This document shows positions 9,748 to 23,106 of a DNA stretch of 64,000 nucleotides, in pieces (position 1 is the first letter of the stretch; each line of letters begins with the position of its first letter). Source of the DNA: Primulina eburnea (lineage: Eukaryota > Streptophyta > Magnoliopsida > Lamiales > Gesneriaceae); NCBI RefSeq assembly GCF_022965805.1, contig NC_133101.1, positions 42,569,642 through 42,633,641 on the forward strand, given 5' to 3'. The position numbers and the translations under genes are program-made. The notes beneath the pieces are model-generated. The model searched no databases. It saw nothing but the letters and a program-made list of their open reading frames with translations, and had not been told where the DNA came from.

Positions 9748-12043
9748 ATAAATGTTTTTGATGCTCGATAATATGATTAAATATGATTTAAATTTTCTAA
9801 AAATGATGTAGTCAAAATTATTTTACTAAACGAGTTCGATTTTATCCGGGAAGCCAGTTTTAGTCAAACGAAGGATTTTTAAAGGCCCAAAAAATTATTA
9901 TATTTGTAAAACAAAAATTGTAAACTTTTAAATTTAATTAAATAGGTCTTAATAAACTTAATTTACCTAAGACTAGTGGGCCTAATTACTCCTAAACTAA
10001 AAATCCCAAAACCCTAAACCATTAACAGATGATTTTCGAAAAAAATAAAAAAGAGACCTAGGGCTCTTGAGACTCCATAGCAGCCGAAACCTTCACCCAA
10101 CTAACACACAAAATTTTCGAGATTTTGGAGAGAAAAATTCAAGGAGGTCGTTTGTTCTTCTTCGCAACCCACCCAACGATCAAATATTCGAGCGTTTTTA
10201 ACACAAAAAGCACTCTAATAAACCTTTTTTTTGGCACCATTCAAATCATATTATACATGATTTATGTGTTTTAGCATGAAAAATAATTGAGTACAAATAG
10301 CTTAACATTTTGATGATTAATTTAAAAGTTTTGATGATTCTTATGCATATATGAACGTGTTATGATTTACAACAGATACGCTGCCAATATAAGATGTTGA
10401 AGGGATGGAAAAAGGGTAGCTTAATGGTGGAACGTAGGCTGGAACCGAGCTTGGCTAAGGAAGGATGAACCTTGGGTTTCTAGGGCCATTCGAAGTGTTT
10501 AAGAGGCAAGGTAGCTCGGCTAGGGGGAGTCAGCACCCAGGGCTTGGTTCAGGCCCTGAGTGCAGCTGGGATTAGAGGCTAGGAGGAGTCCATGGAGGGC
10601 TGGAATCATGGCTTGGTGATGAGAAGCCATGCGCAAACCCTATGAGAAGCTAGGGCTCGCACATGACTTGTTTATGCAGGGAGAGGTATGCGGCTGGTTT
10701 GGGTGGTTAGGATTGTCTAGTAGGGTCTAGGGAGGATGGCTCAAGGTCAAGGCTTGTTCTGGTTCATCCGTGGTCCATGGTGGCTCGGGTTGGTGAGGGA
10801 GCGACCTAGGGGATTAAAAGAGAGGAGCACACGGTTTGTCTTTGGGCTAGGGGCTAGGTGCGCTGCTCTAGGATGGTTCAGTGTGGTCTAGGAGGGGCTG
10901 GATGTGGTATGGTCCTAGGTGGCTCAAGGATGGTTCGAAGGTTTTGGGATAAAACCTAACAGGGCTTAGGGGTCGAAATTGCTAAGAATAAAGGAATTGG
11001 CTCGAACCAAGGTTCACGAGGTGTGTCTCATGGCTCACGTGGCTAGTTTAGGTATGAAAAGTTTATATTTAAAGTTTGGGAAGAAAATATTAAGTTTGAA
11101 ATTAATTCGGGATTAAAACGTTTTACAGTTTATCTATTAAGTTATTAAATCGAAAGGCTTGGGTTTACGTTAAGAAAAATGTTAGAAGTTAATTTTAAGC
11201 TTATATGATGATTGGGGAAGTCTCGAGTCAATAAAAGTAAGAAAAAGTCAATATATGGAATTTTAGAGAACAAGGGTAAAATGGTAATTTTATATCTCGG
11301 GTAGTACGAAAGGTATGACAGTGTCCAGAAGAATCATAATATATGCTAAATGATATTTTAAAACGTTTATGAGAAATATGATATTTTTACGATATATGCT
11401 AAAGCTGTATGATTTTTCCTGGAAAAATATTATTTTACTAATGTTGAAGGACACGGTATTTTATGAATAAAAAAGAAAGAAATTATTTTGAAAGAAGTGA
11501 ATTGACTGTGACAAACATGCTATGATATGATTGAGAATATTTTGAGGGAGCAGACCCCAGAGGAGCTCGTTTACGGGAGAAGGCCCAGTAGGAGCTTGTT
11601 TACGGAAGAAGGCCGCAAAGGGAGTTCAACGATCGTATTTCCACTTTTGACGAGGCCTGGCGTCCGTCCCATGTACAATGGTGAGCTAAGACTGATCAAT
11701 CGGAAACATGATGATACGATTACAGCTTGTCACTTTGAAAGATCAAACTTCATCCAAATTGATATAGTATGATGGAAAGCTTTACAATTTAATGATTTTT
11801 GATTCATTTATGCTCACAAATTTATAATAACTAATTTATGATTTTTATCCATGTTCTTGTATATGTATTATTTGTTACTCATGGTTAGAACGTGCTGAGT
11901 CATTAGACTTACTAGGTTTGGATGGTTGCAGTTGAAGATGAGATTGAGGGAGGCGCTGACGCTTGAGTAGATCGAGTCCGACAGTATACTCCTGATGGAC
12001 ATTTATTTCCGTACTTTCTTAGTATTTAAAGTTTTAACAAAAA
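9748..12043 (+). repeat. Old G-like LTR (H), main piece
   Basis: No gene. The order of blocks matches the G LTR: a G-rich middle (10400-10950), a GGGATTAAAACG block, a 'GGGTAAAA.GGT' block, then a 'GTGCTGAGTCATTAGACT' block and a 'GAGGGAGG' block near 11890-11960 comparable to 32040-32100 in G. Element B interrupts it at 12044 and it resumes at 22017. Sequence is too diverged from G to be the same family copy. Confidence 0.6.
11562..11614 (+). repeat. Short tandem duplication, period 29 bp
   Basis: GGAGCTCGTTTACGGGAGAA at 11562 is repeated as GGAGCTTGTTTACGGAAGAA at 11591, inside the old LTR H. Probably local slippage. Confidence 0.8.
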
Positions 12044-14258
12044 TGTTGGGGGGACCCGGACGCTAATCATCTTCTTAATCATCATTGGGATTTAATTATC
12101 AGTTCTGATAAACAGGGTCTAAAAATTTTTCTTTTTAAAATGTAAATACGGAAGGTAATGGAATCTAATTAATATACATCTCAGTATAAAATACATTTCA
12201 GTATAAAATTACAATACTGTACAATCTAAGTCTAAGGTTCGATTACTAAGTTCAAGTAATAAACCAAATCTACAGTAAATCCGGAATCACCACGCTAACT
12301 CTTCTTCTCTCCTCATCCTCTTGACCCCGATCCATCCCCACCTGTTGTCATGCACACATACAAAACAAGACAACAGCCGGATAACTCCGGTGAGAATAAA
12401 TCCCAGTATAAAACATGGTAAACATGCATATACACAAAGTAAATCATGAATTATTCTATCATGAATAAAACTAAAAACAATATGTTTCATAATCTATGAA
12501 ATCAAATCAAATAAGCATGCAACACAGATCAGTTAAACATGCTATTCAAATCAAATCATAACAAGATGCTATCATGACTGAAAGCAATAACAATGGGTTT
12601 CATAGTCTATGAAACCACCTCTATAAACACATGCAGTTCTAGTCAAATCATGTCTAGACTCGACTCCACTATAACTCTAGGGATCCCGGGGTGAATAAGA
12701 CGTCACTGTCTATCACCTACCCTCCCAATCGGGGTGACGTACGTCTTATTCCTAGACTTCGGGCATATCTGTATCGAATAATCTACAATAGGACGATGTC
12801 TGTTCCTATGTAACGATACACCGAACGTCTAGAATTCTGACTGTTTCTGTCAAAGTTTCCTATCTCAAATGCAATGCATAACCATCTGTAAACAATGCAT
12901 AATTATATCAAAAGATTCGAATACAATTCTATACACAAATCATAATCATATCAAAAGATAAACAATAAGTCTAGTATGTGATTTAGTTGGGAAACTCAAA
13001 TAAGATCTGATTTGAGTTATATCTTCCCAAATATCACATGAATTATACCTTTGTCGTCCCTGTCTGACGAAGACGAAGTCTGGTATTCAACTCTGTCCAT
13101 ATCAAATCTGAAATGACAATATCGAATACGCTGTGTCAGTGAATAACTCAATACACAATCTGTTCTGATCAATACTCAAATCAGTATATAATCTGATCAA
13201 TATCTGAACAAGACACAATTCAATTCATATCATCGATATCACAATATAATCTGAATAATTAGTGAGTCTGATCAATCTCAATCAATACTGAATCTGATCA
13301 ATATCAATCTACTGATGTTTCGACGGCATAACAATAAAATCTGAATAACCCCGTCAATCTGAACATCACATATATAAGACCAGAACTCATAATCTCGGTA
13401 TTGGTATGTTCACAATCAGTAATACACAATTCTGATATCAAAATCTCAGTCAATATCCTTCGAAAATCATAACAATTACAGAAACAGTCTGTTCTTTACT
13501 CTGACTTCAATTCTATAATGTCTACGGTAGCAGAAACGCCATATCTGAATCATATTCAATTCTGAAAACATCATAAATTCAAAACATGTCTAAACGTAAC
13601 AAAACTTACGTCCAGTTATAGCCTGCGTTGATAGGAACACGGTACTATACTCGGATGCAAAATCAGATGAACGGATCGTTCACAATCTCCAACTTTTCCC
13701 TCGGTTTCTTCTTTCTCCTTTCTCCTTCTTATTTCTTTCTGATTCTTGCTGATTAACGTTTGTATATACATATATATATACTTCATGCATGGCTAGAAAT
13801 GTGGCATACTCCTTGTGCAGCACGTCTCGAGCATATTCGCGATATTCATCGGCGCATATGCGCGAGACACAAGTCTTAGCGCGTGTCTCGGCAACACATC
13901 TCGTGCATATGCGCGCCACTCGTTCGCGCATATGCGCCAAAGCTTCTGGACGTCCCGCGCATGTGCGCGCAGTGAAGTCGCGCATGTGCGCGCATAGTTC
14001 TGGACTTAGCTTTGGCTACTGGACACCTCGCGCATATGCGCGCCCACACGCCGCGCATGTGCGCCAAGTGTTCTGCCTCCTCCGCGCATGTGCGCCTAAA
14101 CATATCGCGCATGTGCGCGAGGACTTGTCTTGGCACATTATGTCAATTCTTTTCTCGACTTCCCCGGTCTGATTCGTTCTGTCTATAATCGTCTCGATTA
14201 ATCTATAAATCATTTCAGACTAATCTCAGATTACGGTAATAAAATCTTGGGCATTACA
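12044..14258 (-). repeat. Element B left LTR (3' LTR in its own sense)
   Basis: 2215 bp. Read on the minus strand it starts TGTAATGCCC and ends with the GGGTCC...ACA type terminus, carrying a small insertion in the terminal G run. It holds the palindromic cluster 13832-14118 and, just beyond it, an AT run at 13766-13780 as TATA candidate. Short ORFs in 13680-14213 are frames through the palindromic repeat, not genes. Confidence 0.9.
13832..14118 (-). promoter_or_regulatory. CGCGCATATGCGC palindrome cluster upstream of TATA (B left LTR)
   Basis: Roughly ten copies of GCGCAT(A/G)TGCGC and variants. Each is a near-perfect palindrome centred on CATATG or CATGTG. In the minus-strand sense the cluster sits just upstream of the TATA-like run. 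The sister LTR has it at 21617-21876 with several degenerate copies. Confidence 0.7.
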
Positions 14259-16867
14259 TTTCTCCCCCTCTTAAATCTGAGTTCGTCCTCGAACTCGCAA
14301 GTAATCAATTCAGATATATCAGAAGAAATGTATACAGAGTTTTAAATCAAAAACTCATCTCAATGAATCTATTCTAAAATCTCAATCCTATATTCTCGAT
14401 TCGATCTCTCAAAATAGTTTTGAGAAAATCAATTTCGCCACACTGGCTATACAACGTCCGTATAAACCAATCTACAGCTCATCACATATCCGTATCGTCA
14501 GCTGTTATCAAATCTATTTATCTCAACCAAAGACATATACTGTCTTTAGTTTTAACTACCAATCGTCATCATCCGACGTTGGTTTCTTAAATCTGTCTAT
14601 TCTGAACTGTCTTAATCGCTATTGTCATACAGTAATTCATACATAAGTCATAATAATTAGTGCTAACATCCAGCACTAAAGCTGTATCAAAGTCTTCCAA
14701 TATCTGGATAATACATTCTGACGGTCTACCAATCTGTAAAACCATCTAAGAGAGAGCTTGTGATATACTCTGTCACACGTACAAAATCAATCCAATCACA
14801 ATCTGATATAATCTACGGTGGCATTTTGATCTTTCTGACCACTTCTCTGACACCGATCTGTGTCATTTGGTCATGTTTGTATATCATCTTGTACAAACTA
14901 ATGGATATAGATTGAACAATCTGTCAATCTTAATCATATCATATCACAATCTGTAGAAAATGACGGTAATTTCATTACAAAAGCCATAGAAATGTACTCC
15001 CATTTCTATTCAGAAACATACACATCTGTAATAATCTTCTGATTTCTATCTTTCTATCTTTTCTGTTAGCAATTTAGACATATCAGTACAATTTCTGCCA
15101 ACATTTCAGTACAAATTCTGTCATAACTGACTTACTCTGTCTATATCAAAACTGTATGTTCGAATATCATACATTCTCAGTCACAAACATGACAACTGAA
15201 GTCACTACAGCGCCTTTCTGACATTATTTGTGATTTCAACTTCGAACTATTTGATACAAACAAATCAGTTAATAACATAAATGAAAGAAAATATACCTAC
15301 CTGGTATTCGGCTCTGATTATCGATATCAAGCTTTGCTGTACAATTCTGACACATCTGACATCACAAGATAATCAGTCTCATACAAAACACAGAATCACA
15401 TATCTGTTACTCTGATCTGGCTATTACTATCAAGTTCTGAACATTCTGATCACATTCTTGAATTACGGTAACTCTTGAATTCAACTCTGATTCGGTGGAA
15501 ACTGTATATACTCCCTCTAGTTCACACTAATCTGTAGCATATACGGATTCGAAACAACAGTAATATCAAATCAGAAATGAAATATCAATATCCTATACAG
15601 ATCTAGTGAGTTCAGTGAACTCATAAAACAAGGATTTCTGATAAATATCTTCATGTCATTCTGATCAACTGGTACATCTCATCTGCAAATAAAATATGCT
15701 CTCCAAAACAATATAAGATGTCTCAAATACTGATTTAGAGCAATAATAATACTCAGCAGATATAAAGCAACAGTCGAATAAAATAATCTGCCAAATCAGA
15801 CAACATATATATATCTGACAATTCTGACATTTCTGAACTTTCTAGTCTTTCTGATATCGGTATCTTATAAGTCACTGATTGCAATCTCAATTGTAACGAA
15901 ATCAATCTGTATACTAACTTCAGATATGGCATACTCTAAATACAATCTGTTTCAAGAAAGATTCTTATCTGAATAATTTCTGTATACAATCATTACAGTT
16001 CTTAGAATATTCAATACAATCTTCAGATATTCTATTCAATCAATCAGATGCTGTAAATATATCAAAATCTTCATAGATATAACAAGCATAGAATCATCAG
16101 AACATCTCTGAATATACTGAAACATGCCAAAGAGTATCACTAAATCAGATGTACTCCTGGTCGATACTCTTTTACAGATCTTTCAATTCATTCTGTATCA
16201 TTCTGTACATTCAATGTTATTCTGTGCTGAACTCTAAAACAGCAATCAGTATCTGATATGAATTCAATTCTGAAATCTATCTTTCTGATACAAGGCAAGT
16301 CTAAAATCTTATCTGACAACATCAGCCAGCTCATACATTATTGACATATCTGTCAATGTTAGGCTCGATTTCAGTAGATCTACTGAATACATAAGGTTAC
16401 TATCTGTTCCTTTCTGTAGAAATCGAGTCAGAGACATCACAGATATCAAAGGAATTCGAAATCTAGAATCCTTACTGTGAAATCTCTACTCATCAGCCAT
16501 ATCTGGTCTGAATCTTATACTTTCCTGACTGGAATCTATAATAGTTCTGTACTTGTTTAGCATAATAACATCAATAATGCAATCAAATCAGATAACACAA
16601 GTACATCATAATCTATCTCTATTTCATTCTCATCCTACTGTAGTATACAATATATACAGAAATCTCTGATATCAACATTTCCTCAACAAGTAAGGACCTC
16701 AATACTACAGTACATACAAACCCAACAGATACAGCATATTTCCATGCCACTCAGTCAAAGATATTCTTAACAAATGCATTAGTATATATCAATACATATG
16801 CAATAGAATCATAAAGAATAGTACTTGTTGTGAATTCTGGATCTGTTTCTCAATTGAACGCTATTCC
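14259..16867 (-). pseudogene. Decayed pol region of element B
   Basis: No ORF of useful length. Read on the minus strand it is collinear with, and shorter than, the A pol: remnants of the protease-RT linker lie near 16370-16560, and integrase-core-like text (WE..I, then the IDRL region) lies near 14870-15010. The same remnant is shared with D and E, so decay came before their amplification. The PPT (14259-14271) and its hairpin (14279-14296) are kept. Confidence 0.7.
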
Positions 16868-17685
16868 CTAAGATCTTAGGGACCGTCTCTGACGGCAAAC
16901 TTTAGCAAAATGCCCCAACTGTTTACAGATATTGCATCTACCAAGCACTCCTTGGCATTGCTCTGAGGAATGTCTCCCTCCGCAAGTCCTACAATACACT
17001 CCAGTATGGCTTGGACCAGAAACGCTGGAGCTAGATGAACCACTTCTCAACTTCTTGAATGGCTTCTTACGAGTTTTCAGCAAATCTTGCTTTCCACTCG
17101 TACTGCCTTGATCAAATCTGAGAGGGAATTGCTGTGTCTGGGGTTGTTTCACACACAACCTCCCTAGCTGTCTAATCAGACTCGCCTCAGCTCTCTTCGC
17201 TCTACTCAGGATGTCAGCAAAATGGTAAGGTCGCTGCAGATTCATAAATGCAACTACCTCCGAATTCAACCCTCTGATGAACTGATTTACTATAGCTTCA
17301 TCATTCCCAGCTATCCGAGGAGCCAAATGCAGTAGAGTAGAGAATTTGGCGATATATTCATCAATATTCAACTGACCTTGGCTCAAATTCTCAAACTTTG
17401 CTTTCTTGTCCTCACGGTACGAGACTGAGAAAAATCGTCGATAAAATTCAGTTCTGAATATTTCCCATGAAATCACTGTACCTCGCTGTTCCCACATTCT
17501 TCTATTGGTAATCCACCAATTCCTGGCGGCTTCTCGTAACTGATAAGACACCATTTTAACTCTCTTTCATCTGTACAAGCAAGTAAATCGAGCAGTATTT
17601 CTATGTCATCAAACCAGTTCTGAAAATCTTCGGATGTCTCAGAACCACTCAGAATCGGCGGCTGTAATAACTGAAATTCTTTCAT
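16868..17685 (-). pseudogene. gag: Element B gag (one frameshift)
   Basis: Gag with the same order as element A: matrix/capsid-like Retrotrans_gag region (FDDIEILLDLL, then AARNWWIT and FYRRFFSVSYREDK), a Ser-rich linker, and two zinc knuckles (CRTCGGRHSSEQC and CNICKQLGHFAKVC). A frameshift near 17555 separates the first 30-odd residues from the rest; the remaining 228 residues are open to the C-terminus. The position of the usual MPPRR start reads ATA instead of ATG, so the first usable Met is that of MKEFQLLQPP. It lacks any downstream pol frame. Confidence 0.88.
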
Positions 17686-18091
17686 CTTTTCTTCTAGCTG
17701 AATTTCTGATGCATCTATCTGTTCAGACGAAGTACTGCCCTTTTCTGAAATTCTTCGAGGTGGTATATCTGATAATCAAACAGATTAGTACATAATCTAT
17801 ACCATATGTCTCAGCCCTCCTCTGATCATATACCTCTGATCCAGACTCGGTTCTGATTCAGTCTTGGTAATTACATGCTGTAATCAACTCTAATAACAAA
17901 CAGCATGTAATAGGGAAAGCAATAAATCATGCTAGCACACACAATGTAATTCAACATTGAAATAATTCTCATGCTAGCAATCACATGCAAGGAAATAAAA
18001 TCCAATCTACCCCGCTCATTCTCTTTTATCTCAATCTAACTCAGTCTAAAGGATCTATCAGTTCTGACTATCTCAATCTAAAGGATCTATC

Positions 18092-18103
18092 TCTCTGATA
18101 CCA
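18092..18103 (-). other. Primer-binding site of B (one mismatch)
   Basis: On the minus strand it reads TGGTATCAGAGA, one base off the usual TGGTATCAGAGC, five bases from the LTR edge at 18109. Confidence 0.8.
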
Positions 18104-18108
18104 CCTGT

Positions 18109-21100
18109 TGTGGGGACCCGGACGCTAATCATCTTCTTAATCATCGTTGGGATTTAATTATCAGTTTTGATAAACAGGGTCTATAAATTTTTCTTTTTAA
18201 AATGTAAATGCGGAAGGTAATGGAATCTAAATAATATACATCTCAGTATAAAATACATTTCAGTATAAAAGTACAATACTGTACAATCTAAGTCTAAGGT
18301 TCGATTACTAAGTTCAAGTAATAAACCAAATCTAGAGTAAGTCCGGAATCACCACGCTAACTCTTCTTCTCTCCTCATCCTCTTGACCCCGATCCAGCCC
18401 CACCTGTTGTCATGCACACATACAAAACAAGACAACAGCCGTATAACTCCGGTGAGAATAAATCCCAGTATAAAACATGGTAAACATGCATATACACAAA
18501 GTAAATCATGAATTATTCTATCATGAATAAAACTAAAAACAATATGTTTCATAATCTATGAAATAAAATCAAATAAGCATGCAACACAGATCAGTTAAAC
18601 ATGCTATTCAAATCAAATAATAACAAGATGCTATCATGACTGAAAGCAATAACAATGGGTTTCATAGTCTATGAAACCACCTCTATAAACACATGCAGTT
18701 CTAGTCAAATCATGTCTAGACTCGACTCAACTATAACTCTAGGGATCCCGGGGTGAATAAGACGTCACTGTCTGTCACCTACCCTCCCAATCGGGGTGAC
18801 GTACGTCTTATTCCTAGACTTCGGGCATATCTGTATCGAATAATCTACAATAGGACGATGTCTGTTCCTATGTAACGATACACCGAACGTCTAGAAGTCT
18901 GACTGTTTCTGTCAAACTTTCCTATCTCAAATGCAATGCATAACCATCTGTAAACAATGCATAATTATCTCAAAAGATTCGAATACAATTCTATACACAA
19001 ATCATAATCATATCAAAAGATAAACAATAAGTCTAGTATGTGATTTAGTTGGGAAACTCAAATGTGGGGACCCGGGCTCTAACTCAATTCTTTTGGGATT
19101 TAATTGGATCTTTGTTCGAAAATGTGGGTCAAAATTTTGCTTTTAACATTATTTCAAATGTATATCTAAAGCATAACATGTCTTTTTAAAATAAATAAAC
19201 AACATAGTGTACATATAAGTCTGTCCAGTACAACCATACTCTAGTGTTCAAGTACCAACTATAACATCAGTGATACAAATCTAGTAGGAAACACTACAAA
19301 TCTTCGACACCCGAGATCTCCACGCTATCATCAGTCTCTCATCTGCCTCGTGACCTAGATCCTGCCCCACCTGTTGCCATGCACACATACAGACACGACA
19401 ACAGCCGGATAACTCCGGTGAGAACATATCCCAGTATAAAACATGGATGCATGCAATGTCATAAATCATGTACAAAAGCATAGCATATATCAATTAACAT
19501 TAATAAAATCTAAACATGTAGAAGAATACAAATCTGTACTCAACATTTAAATCTTGACTCGACTCATTTCTAATCTAGGGATCCCGGTGTGAATAAGACG
19601 GTCTGTTACCTACCCAACCACTCGGGGCAACGGTATGTCTTATTCCTAGACTTCGGTCAACTCTGTATCGAGGGTCTACACATATAGCAAATCTGCTCCT
19701 ATGCGTCGATACACCGAAACGTCTAGTTTTGGCAAGTCTGCCAATATCTCCTATCTCAGGACTCGAATCTAAATCAATAAACAAAACATTACATAATCAA
19801 ATGTAATAACAATCTAGTATGTGATTTAGGGAAACTCGTATCAAATCTGAATCGAGTTGTGCAATCCCGTGACCACATGAATTATACCTTTCTTGTCGCA
19901 CTGTCTGTGTCGTAGTCGAAGGCTTGAGTTCACAATAGCCAATACAATCTGAAATAGCATAATCGATATGTACTCTATCAATATATATCTCAAGCAACTC
20001 AATATACAAAGCTGAAATCGGTTTCAAAACAATTTGACGGCGTAACGACGTAGTTTCGCGATACCGGTCAACTCAAACAGTAATACACAATCATAATTCC
20101 TTCCTACTCTCATCACCAACACATAATATCATACTGAAATCTGCATATACTCGACCCAATACATGCTGGAATTCGAAATAATAGTATACAACATCCGTAA
20201 TTCGATCCGGTAACGAATATACCAAGCTCAAGATATCAAGAACACATATTCTAACTCAAATCTGAATTCTGCCAACATCCAAAATCTAAGTCATGTTGAA
20301 ATGTAAAGAAACTTACATCTTTTGATAGCCCTTGAGAAGAGAAACTCAAATCTATGCTTGAATCACAATTTGGATTGATAATTCTTGCATTAGGTGATTT
20401 CTAAGCTATGATGAAGCTTGAGGTATGAGCTTATTCTCGATTCTTGATGCCAGAACTGAAGAAATGAAGACTCAGCTCGATTTATATATATATATATATG
20501 CCATGGGTCAGCTCAAGAAGAAAGGGTGGCATTTCTGCATGCAGCACCGCGGGTGCGGTGACTTAGGAGCGCGGGTGCGCTGTGCTTTCGGCAACATTTT
20601 ATTTCCTGAAATTCTATGACCGCGGGTGCGGTGTCTGTTCGCACAAAACTCATTTTTCTATCTTTACACCGCGGGTGCGGTCTTGTCTCGGCCATGCTTG
20701 CTCAAATTCACATTTTTCATGTCATGCATAATCCTCTTCAACTCTCACATCGATGGCACGGATAATTCTCGAGCCTTACATCAAATAAGATCTGATTTGA
20801 GTTATATCTTCCCAAATATCACATGAATTATACATTTGTCGTCCCTGTCTGACGAAGACGAAGTCTGGTATTCAACTCTGTCCATATCAAATCTGAAATG
20901 ACAATATCGAATACGCTGTGTCAGTGAATAACTCAATATACAATCTGTTCTGATCAATACTCAAATCAGTATATAATCTGATCAATATCTGAACAAGACA
21001 CAATTCAATTCATATCATCGATATCACAATATAATCTGAATAATTACTGAGTCTGATCAATCTCAATCAATACTGAATCTGATCAATATCAATCTACTGA

Positions 21101-22016
21101 TGTTTCGACGGCATAACAATAAAATCTGAATAACCCCGTCAATCTGAACATCACATATATAAGACCAGAACTCATAATCTCGGTATTGGTATGTTCACAA
21201 TCAGTAATACACAATTCTGATATCAAAATCTCAGTCAATATCCTTTGAAAATCATAACAATTACAGAAACAGTCTGTTCTTTACTCTGACTTCATTCTAT
21301 AATGTCTACGGTAGCAGAAACGCCATATCTGAATCATATTCAATTCTGACAACATCATAAATTCAAAACATGTCTAAACGTAACAAAACTTACGTCCAGT
21401 TATAGCCTGCGTTGATAGGAACACGGTACTATACTCGGATGCAAAATCAGATGAACGGATCGTTCACAATCTCCAACTTTTCCCTCGGTTTCTTCTTCCT
21501 CCTTTCTCCTTCTTATTTCTTTCTGATTCTTGCTGATTAACGTTTGTATATACATATATATATATATATACTTCATGCATGGCTAGAAACGTGGCATACT
21601 CCTTGTGCAGCACGTCTCGCGCATATGCGCGAGACACAAGTCTTAGCGCGTGTCTCGGCAACACATCTCGCGCATATGCGCGCCACTCGTTCGCGCATAT
21701 GCGCCAAAGCTTCTGGACGTCCCGCGCATGTGCGCGCAGTGAAGTCGCTCATGTACGCGCATAGTTCTGGACTTAGCTTTGGCTACTGGACATATGCGCG
21801 CCCACACGCCGCGCATGTGCGCCAAGTGTTCTACCTCCTCCGCGCATGTGCGCCTAAACATATCGCGCATGTGCACGAGGACTTGTCTTGGCACATTATG
21901 TCAATTCTTTTCTCGACTTCCCCGGTCTGATTCGTTCTGTCTATAATCGTCTCGATTAATCTATAAATCATTTCAGACTAATCTCAAATTACGGTAATAA
22001 AATCTTGGGCATTACA
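18109..22016 (-). repeat. Element B right LTR (5' LTR), split by a solo LTR
   Basis: Parts 18109-19062 and 20781-22016 together match 12044-14258 closely. The gap is exactly filled by the solo LTR at 19063-20780 plus its target duplication. The palindromic cluster is at 21617-21876. Confidence 0.92.
19063..20780 (-). mobile_element. Solo LTR of element A family
   Basis: 1718 bp; on the minus strand it begins TGTAAGGCTCGAG and ends GGTCCCCACA like the A LTRs. It is flanked by a perfect 5-bp duplication tcaaa (19058-19062 / 20781-20785). No internal region is present, so the full element was reduced by LTR-LTR recombination. It retains the CACCCGCGGT-type cluster (20545-20690, reverse orientation) and an AT run near 20483-20498. 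Confidence 0.96.
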
Positions 22017-22235
22017 AATATTTTGAGGATTTTCTATTTAGAAATTTATGCTTAATTTTGAAGTTTAATTTTGGATTATTTTAAAATGTTGACGTATGAT
22101 TTTTGTGGTTGACGATTTATGGATTTTTATGCATTCTGATTTTGAAATATTTAGTTATTTTACATTGGAGGTTAAAAATTTTAAATAAAAAAATAATTAT
22201 TAGAATTCTAAAGTTAAAAAGTAGTGGACGTTTCA
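22017..22235 (+). repeat. Old LTR H, 3' end
   Basis: Continues 9748-12043 after element B and ends at GGACGTTTCA, like the G LTR end GGGACG(C/T)TTCA. AT-rich and non-coding. No PBS follows, so H is a 3' or solo LTR. Confidence 0.6.
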
Positions 22236-23106
22236 CCTAACCCGACAGCCCCTTTGTGCATATCATAATCATAAAAATTTCATGTAAAAAATCATGGTTT
22301 TCCATGTGTTTTTCATAAAAAAACGAAAATAAATAATAGGTTATCATGTTTTTCATGCAAACATGTATATTCACACATAATATGGTATGAACGATGAGCA
22401 AAGAAGAAATAAGGCGTGTCATTACATGATTCATGCACGAAAATCAATTCTAGATGCGAAGGAACGTTGTCGGAGAGACGAGGAAACTTTGGCTATGTTT
22501 TCTTCCTTAAAAATCATGTGAATGGCCTTGAAAGTGGGTGTGTGTGCGTGTCGTTGGCTTCTAGGGGTGAAACCCTGGGTTTCCTGTTTGATATGAAGTG
22601 TTGTGGTTTATGAACTCCATATTTTGATATAAATAACTGAGTAGAAAGGTAGGCCCATTAACGTTGATATAATAGGCCCATTATAATGTAGGAAAAATAT
22701 AACGTTTAGGAAAGGTTGTCGAAAATAATAACCGAGCCTCCAAAAAGTACTTATTTTCGTCAAAAATCGATTACTTGTTTAAAATATGACTCTCCATATA
22801 AAAAATCTCCAAAATATCATTTTTGAAAATCACCTATTAAATATGCCATATATTAAATAATTAAGAATAATCATTTAATAAAAATATTTTCTCCTTTACA
22901 GTCCCCGGTCTCCATTCCTCTGTCGCGTCTCGAATAACCCTTGAAAACATAGTTTTATGCATTCTAACAAAAAACCACATTTTTAAATATATAAATATAC
23001 CCACCACATTTAATCATTGAAATTAAAATGATTTAATTAAGTATTTTTTTTATTTTTCCTAGATTTCATGCAGTTGGATTACGTTATCGCATTTTGGACC
23101 TTATAT
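22236..23106 (-). repeat. Minus-strand G-like LTR fragment (I)
   Basis: Read on the minus strand it opens with AAGGTCCAAAAT...CGTAATCCAACTGCATG. It then has the GAGGAATGGAGACCGGGG block and the TTAATT-rich stretch, all in the same order as the first 400 bp of the G LTR. It stops at the edge of H. H may have inserted into it. No gene is seen. Confidence 0.65.

Larger units (their letters stand above)
12044..22016 (-). mobile_element. Element B: gag-only non-autonomous LTR retrotransposon
   Basis: Minus-strand element with LTRs at 12044-14258 and 18109-22016 (the latter split by a solo LTR). The internal region is 14259-18108, 3850 bp. It carries PBS, a frameshifted gag, a decayed pol stretch without ORFs, and PPT. 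It is inserted in LTR H; flanks are aaaaa (12039-12043) and aaata (22017-22021), a 5-bp duplication with one mismatch. Family resemblance in gag and LTR is to element E. Confidence 0.9.

Noticed and set aside
10381..10960. Possible host gene exon in the G-rich region of H
   Set aside because: No long frame; position and composition match the GC-rich middle of the G LTR.
11527..11772. 81-codon ORF in LTR H
   Set aside because: Spans a 29-bp tandem duplication in an old LTR; no similarity to a known family and no support.
13832..14118. CRISPR-like spaced palindromic repeats
   Set aside because: Spacers vary in length and the repeats are short and degenerate, lying in a plant LTR promoter region; there are no cas genes and the genome is eukaryotic.
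13680..14213. Overlapping ORFs of 60-130 codons on both strands in the B and D LTRs
   Set aside because: They follow the GCGCATATGCGC palindrome repeat, which lacks stops in several frames; all frames look alike (AHMR, RAYA) and nothing resembles a protein family.
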